DNA of 6,685 bases from Kiloniellales bacterium. GTDB lineage: Bacteria; Pseudomonadota; Alphaproteobacteria; Kiloniellales; JAKSDN01. Made by a program: the position numbers and the translations under genes. Positions 6,512-6,685 of this stretch are shown here, piece after piece. The notes under the pieces were generated by a model. That model had not been told where the DNA came from, ran no database searches, and saw only the letters and a program-made list of their open reading frames with translations. The stretch spans positions 1 to 6,685 of the forward strand of contig JAKSDN010000344.1 of NCBI GenBank assembly GCA_022360075.1, written 5' to 3'. How positions within the stretch are numbered: the first letter of the stretch is position 1; every line of letters begins with the position of its first letter.

Positions 6512-6685
6512 CCCTGCTGACGCCGGAAATCATGGCATGGGTCGGACGCTCGATTACGTTCAGCAGCGATCCCATTTCGCTGAGCGAGGCGAGGCGCTTC
6601 ATCGCGGCATCGGGTGATGACAATCCGCTTTACGCGATTCCAGAGGTCGGAGAAGACGCGGGCGGAAAAACGCGTGTGCCGCCCA
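6508..6685 (+). CDS. MaoC / FAS1-like dehydratase N-terminal domain protein, 3' truncated by window edge
   Basis: Only the first 59 codons are present. The start ATG overlaps the crotonase stop in ATGA, indicating translational coupling. After MTLLTPEIMAWVGRSITF comes ISLSEARRFIAASGDDNPLY (23-42). This matches the conserved A-x-GD-x-NP segment of hot-dog-fold dehydratases of the MaoC_dehydrat_N (FAS1-like) group. G52 and the closing VPP agree with the family's G-x-x-x-PP stretch. In catalytic R-specific hydratases the segment reads D-x-N-P-x-H; here Y42 occupies the His position, as is usual in the N-terminal, non-catalytic half of two-domain members. The catalytic half, if present, would lie downstream as a second domain or a separate gene. 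The family reaction is reversible hydration of 2-enoyl-CoA or dehydration of a 3-hydroxyacyl-CoA-type thioester. Confidence 0.8.
   Translation, partial: MTLLTPEIMAWVGRSITFSSDPISLSEARRFIAASGDDNPLYAIPEVGEDAGGKTRVPP

Noticed and set aside
1..6685. Search for tRNA, rRNA, CRISPR arrays, insertion sequences, attachment sites and riboswitches
   Set aside because: No repeat arrays, transposase motifs, terminal inverted repeats, tRNA-like cloverleafs or known riboswitch cores were seen by eye on either strand; the sequence is almost fully accounted for by coding genes.

Overview
The window reads as a piece of a high-GC (roughly 60%) proteobacterial chromosome or large replicon, most likely alphaproteobacterial. 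That placement rests on GC-rich third positions, tight gene packing and the type of transporter and acyl-CoA genes, not on a marker gene. All genes supported here lie on the + strand. They look like one catabolic operon, or two adjacent transcription units, cut by the window at both ends.

Region 1 (1-2999) holds most of a branched-chain-amino-acid-type (HAAT/Liv family) ABC importer: the C-terminal two thirds of permease LivH, the complete permease LivM, and the two ATPases LivG and LivF. The genes are almost contiguous: gaps of 4 and 1 nt, then a 26-nt overlap. livG starts with GTG and livF with TTG. The periplasmic substrate-binding protein is not in the window, so the substrate cannot be read from this DNA.

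Region 2 (3066-3980) encodes a member of the ornithine cyclodeaminase/mu-crystallin family, an NAD(P)-dependent enzyme. Its sequence is closer to the mu-crystallin/ketimine reductase type than to true ornithine cyclodeaminase.

Region 3 (3981-4155) is a 175-nt junction with no confident gene. It carries a perfect Shine-Dalgarno sequence that serves only a 27-codon ORF, and a 15-bp perfect palindrome. The next gene has no recognisable ribosome binding site at its most plausible ATG.

Region 4 (4156-6685) is an acyl-CoA module: an AMP-forming acyl-CoA ligase, a crotonase-superfamily protein lacking both catalytic glutamates of enoyl-CoA hydratase, and the first 59 codons of a MaoC/FAS1-like dehydratase.

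Taken together, the genes suggest import of a small carboxylic or amino/imino acid, reduction or deamination of an imine-type intermediate, CoA activation, and processing of the acyl-CoA by crotonase and hot-dog enzymes. The order of these steps and the substrate are inference. The two points most worth following are the altered crotonase active site beside a MaoC dehydratase, and the odd leader between the reductase and the ligase.
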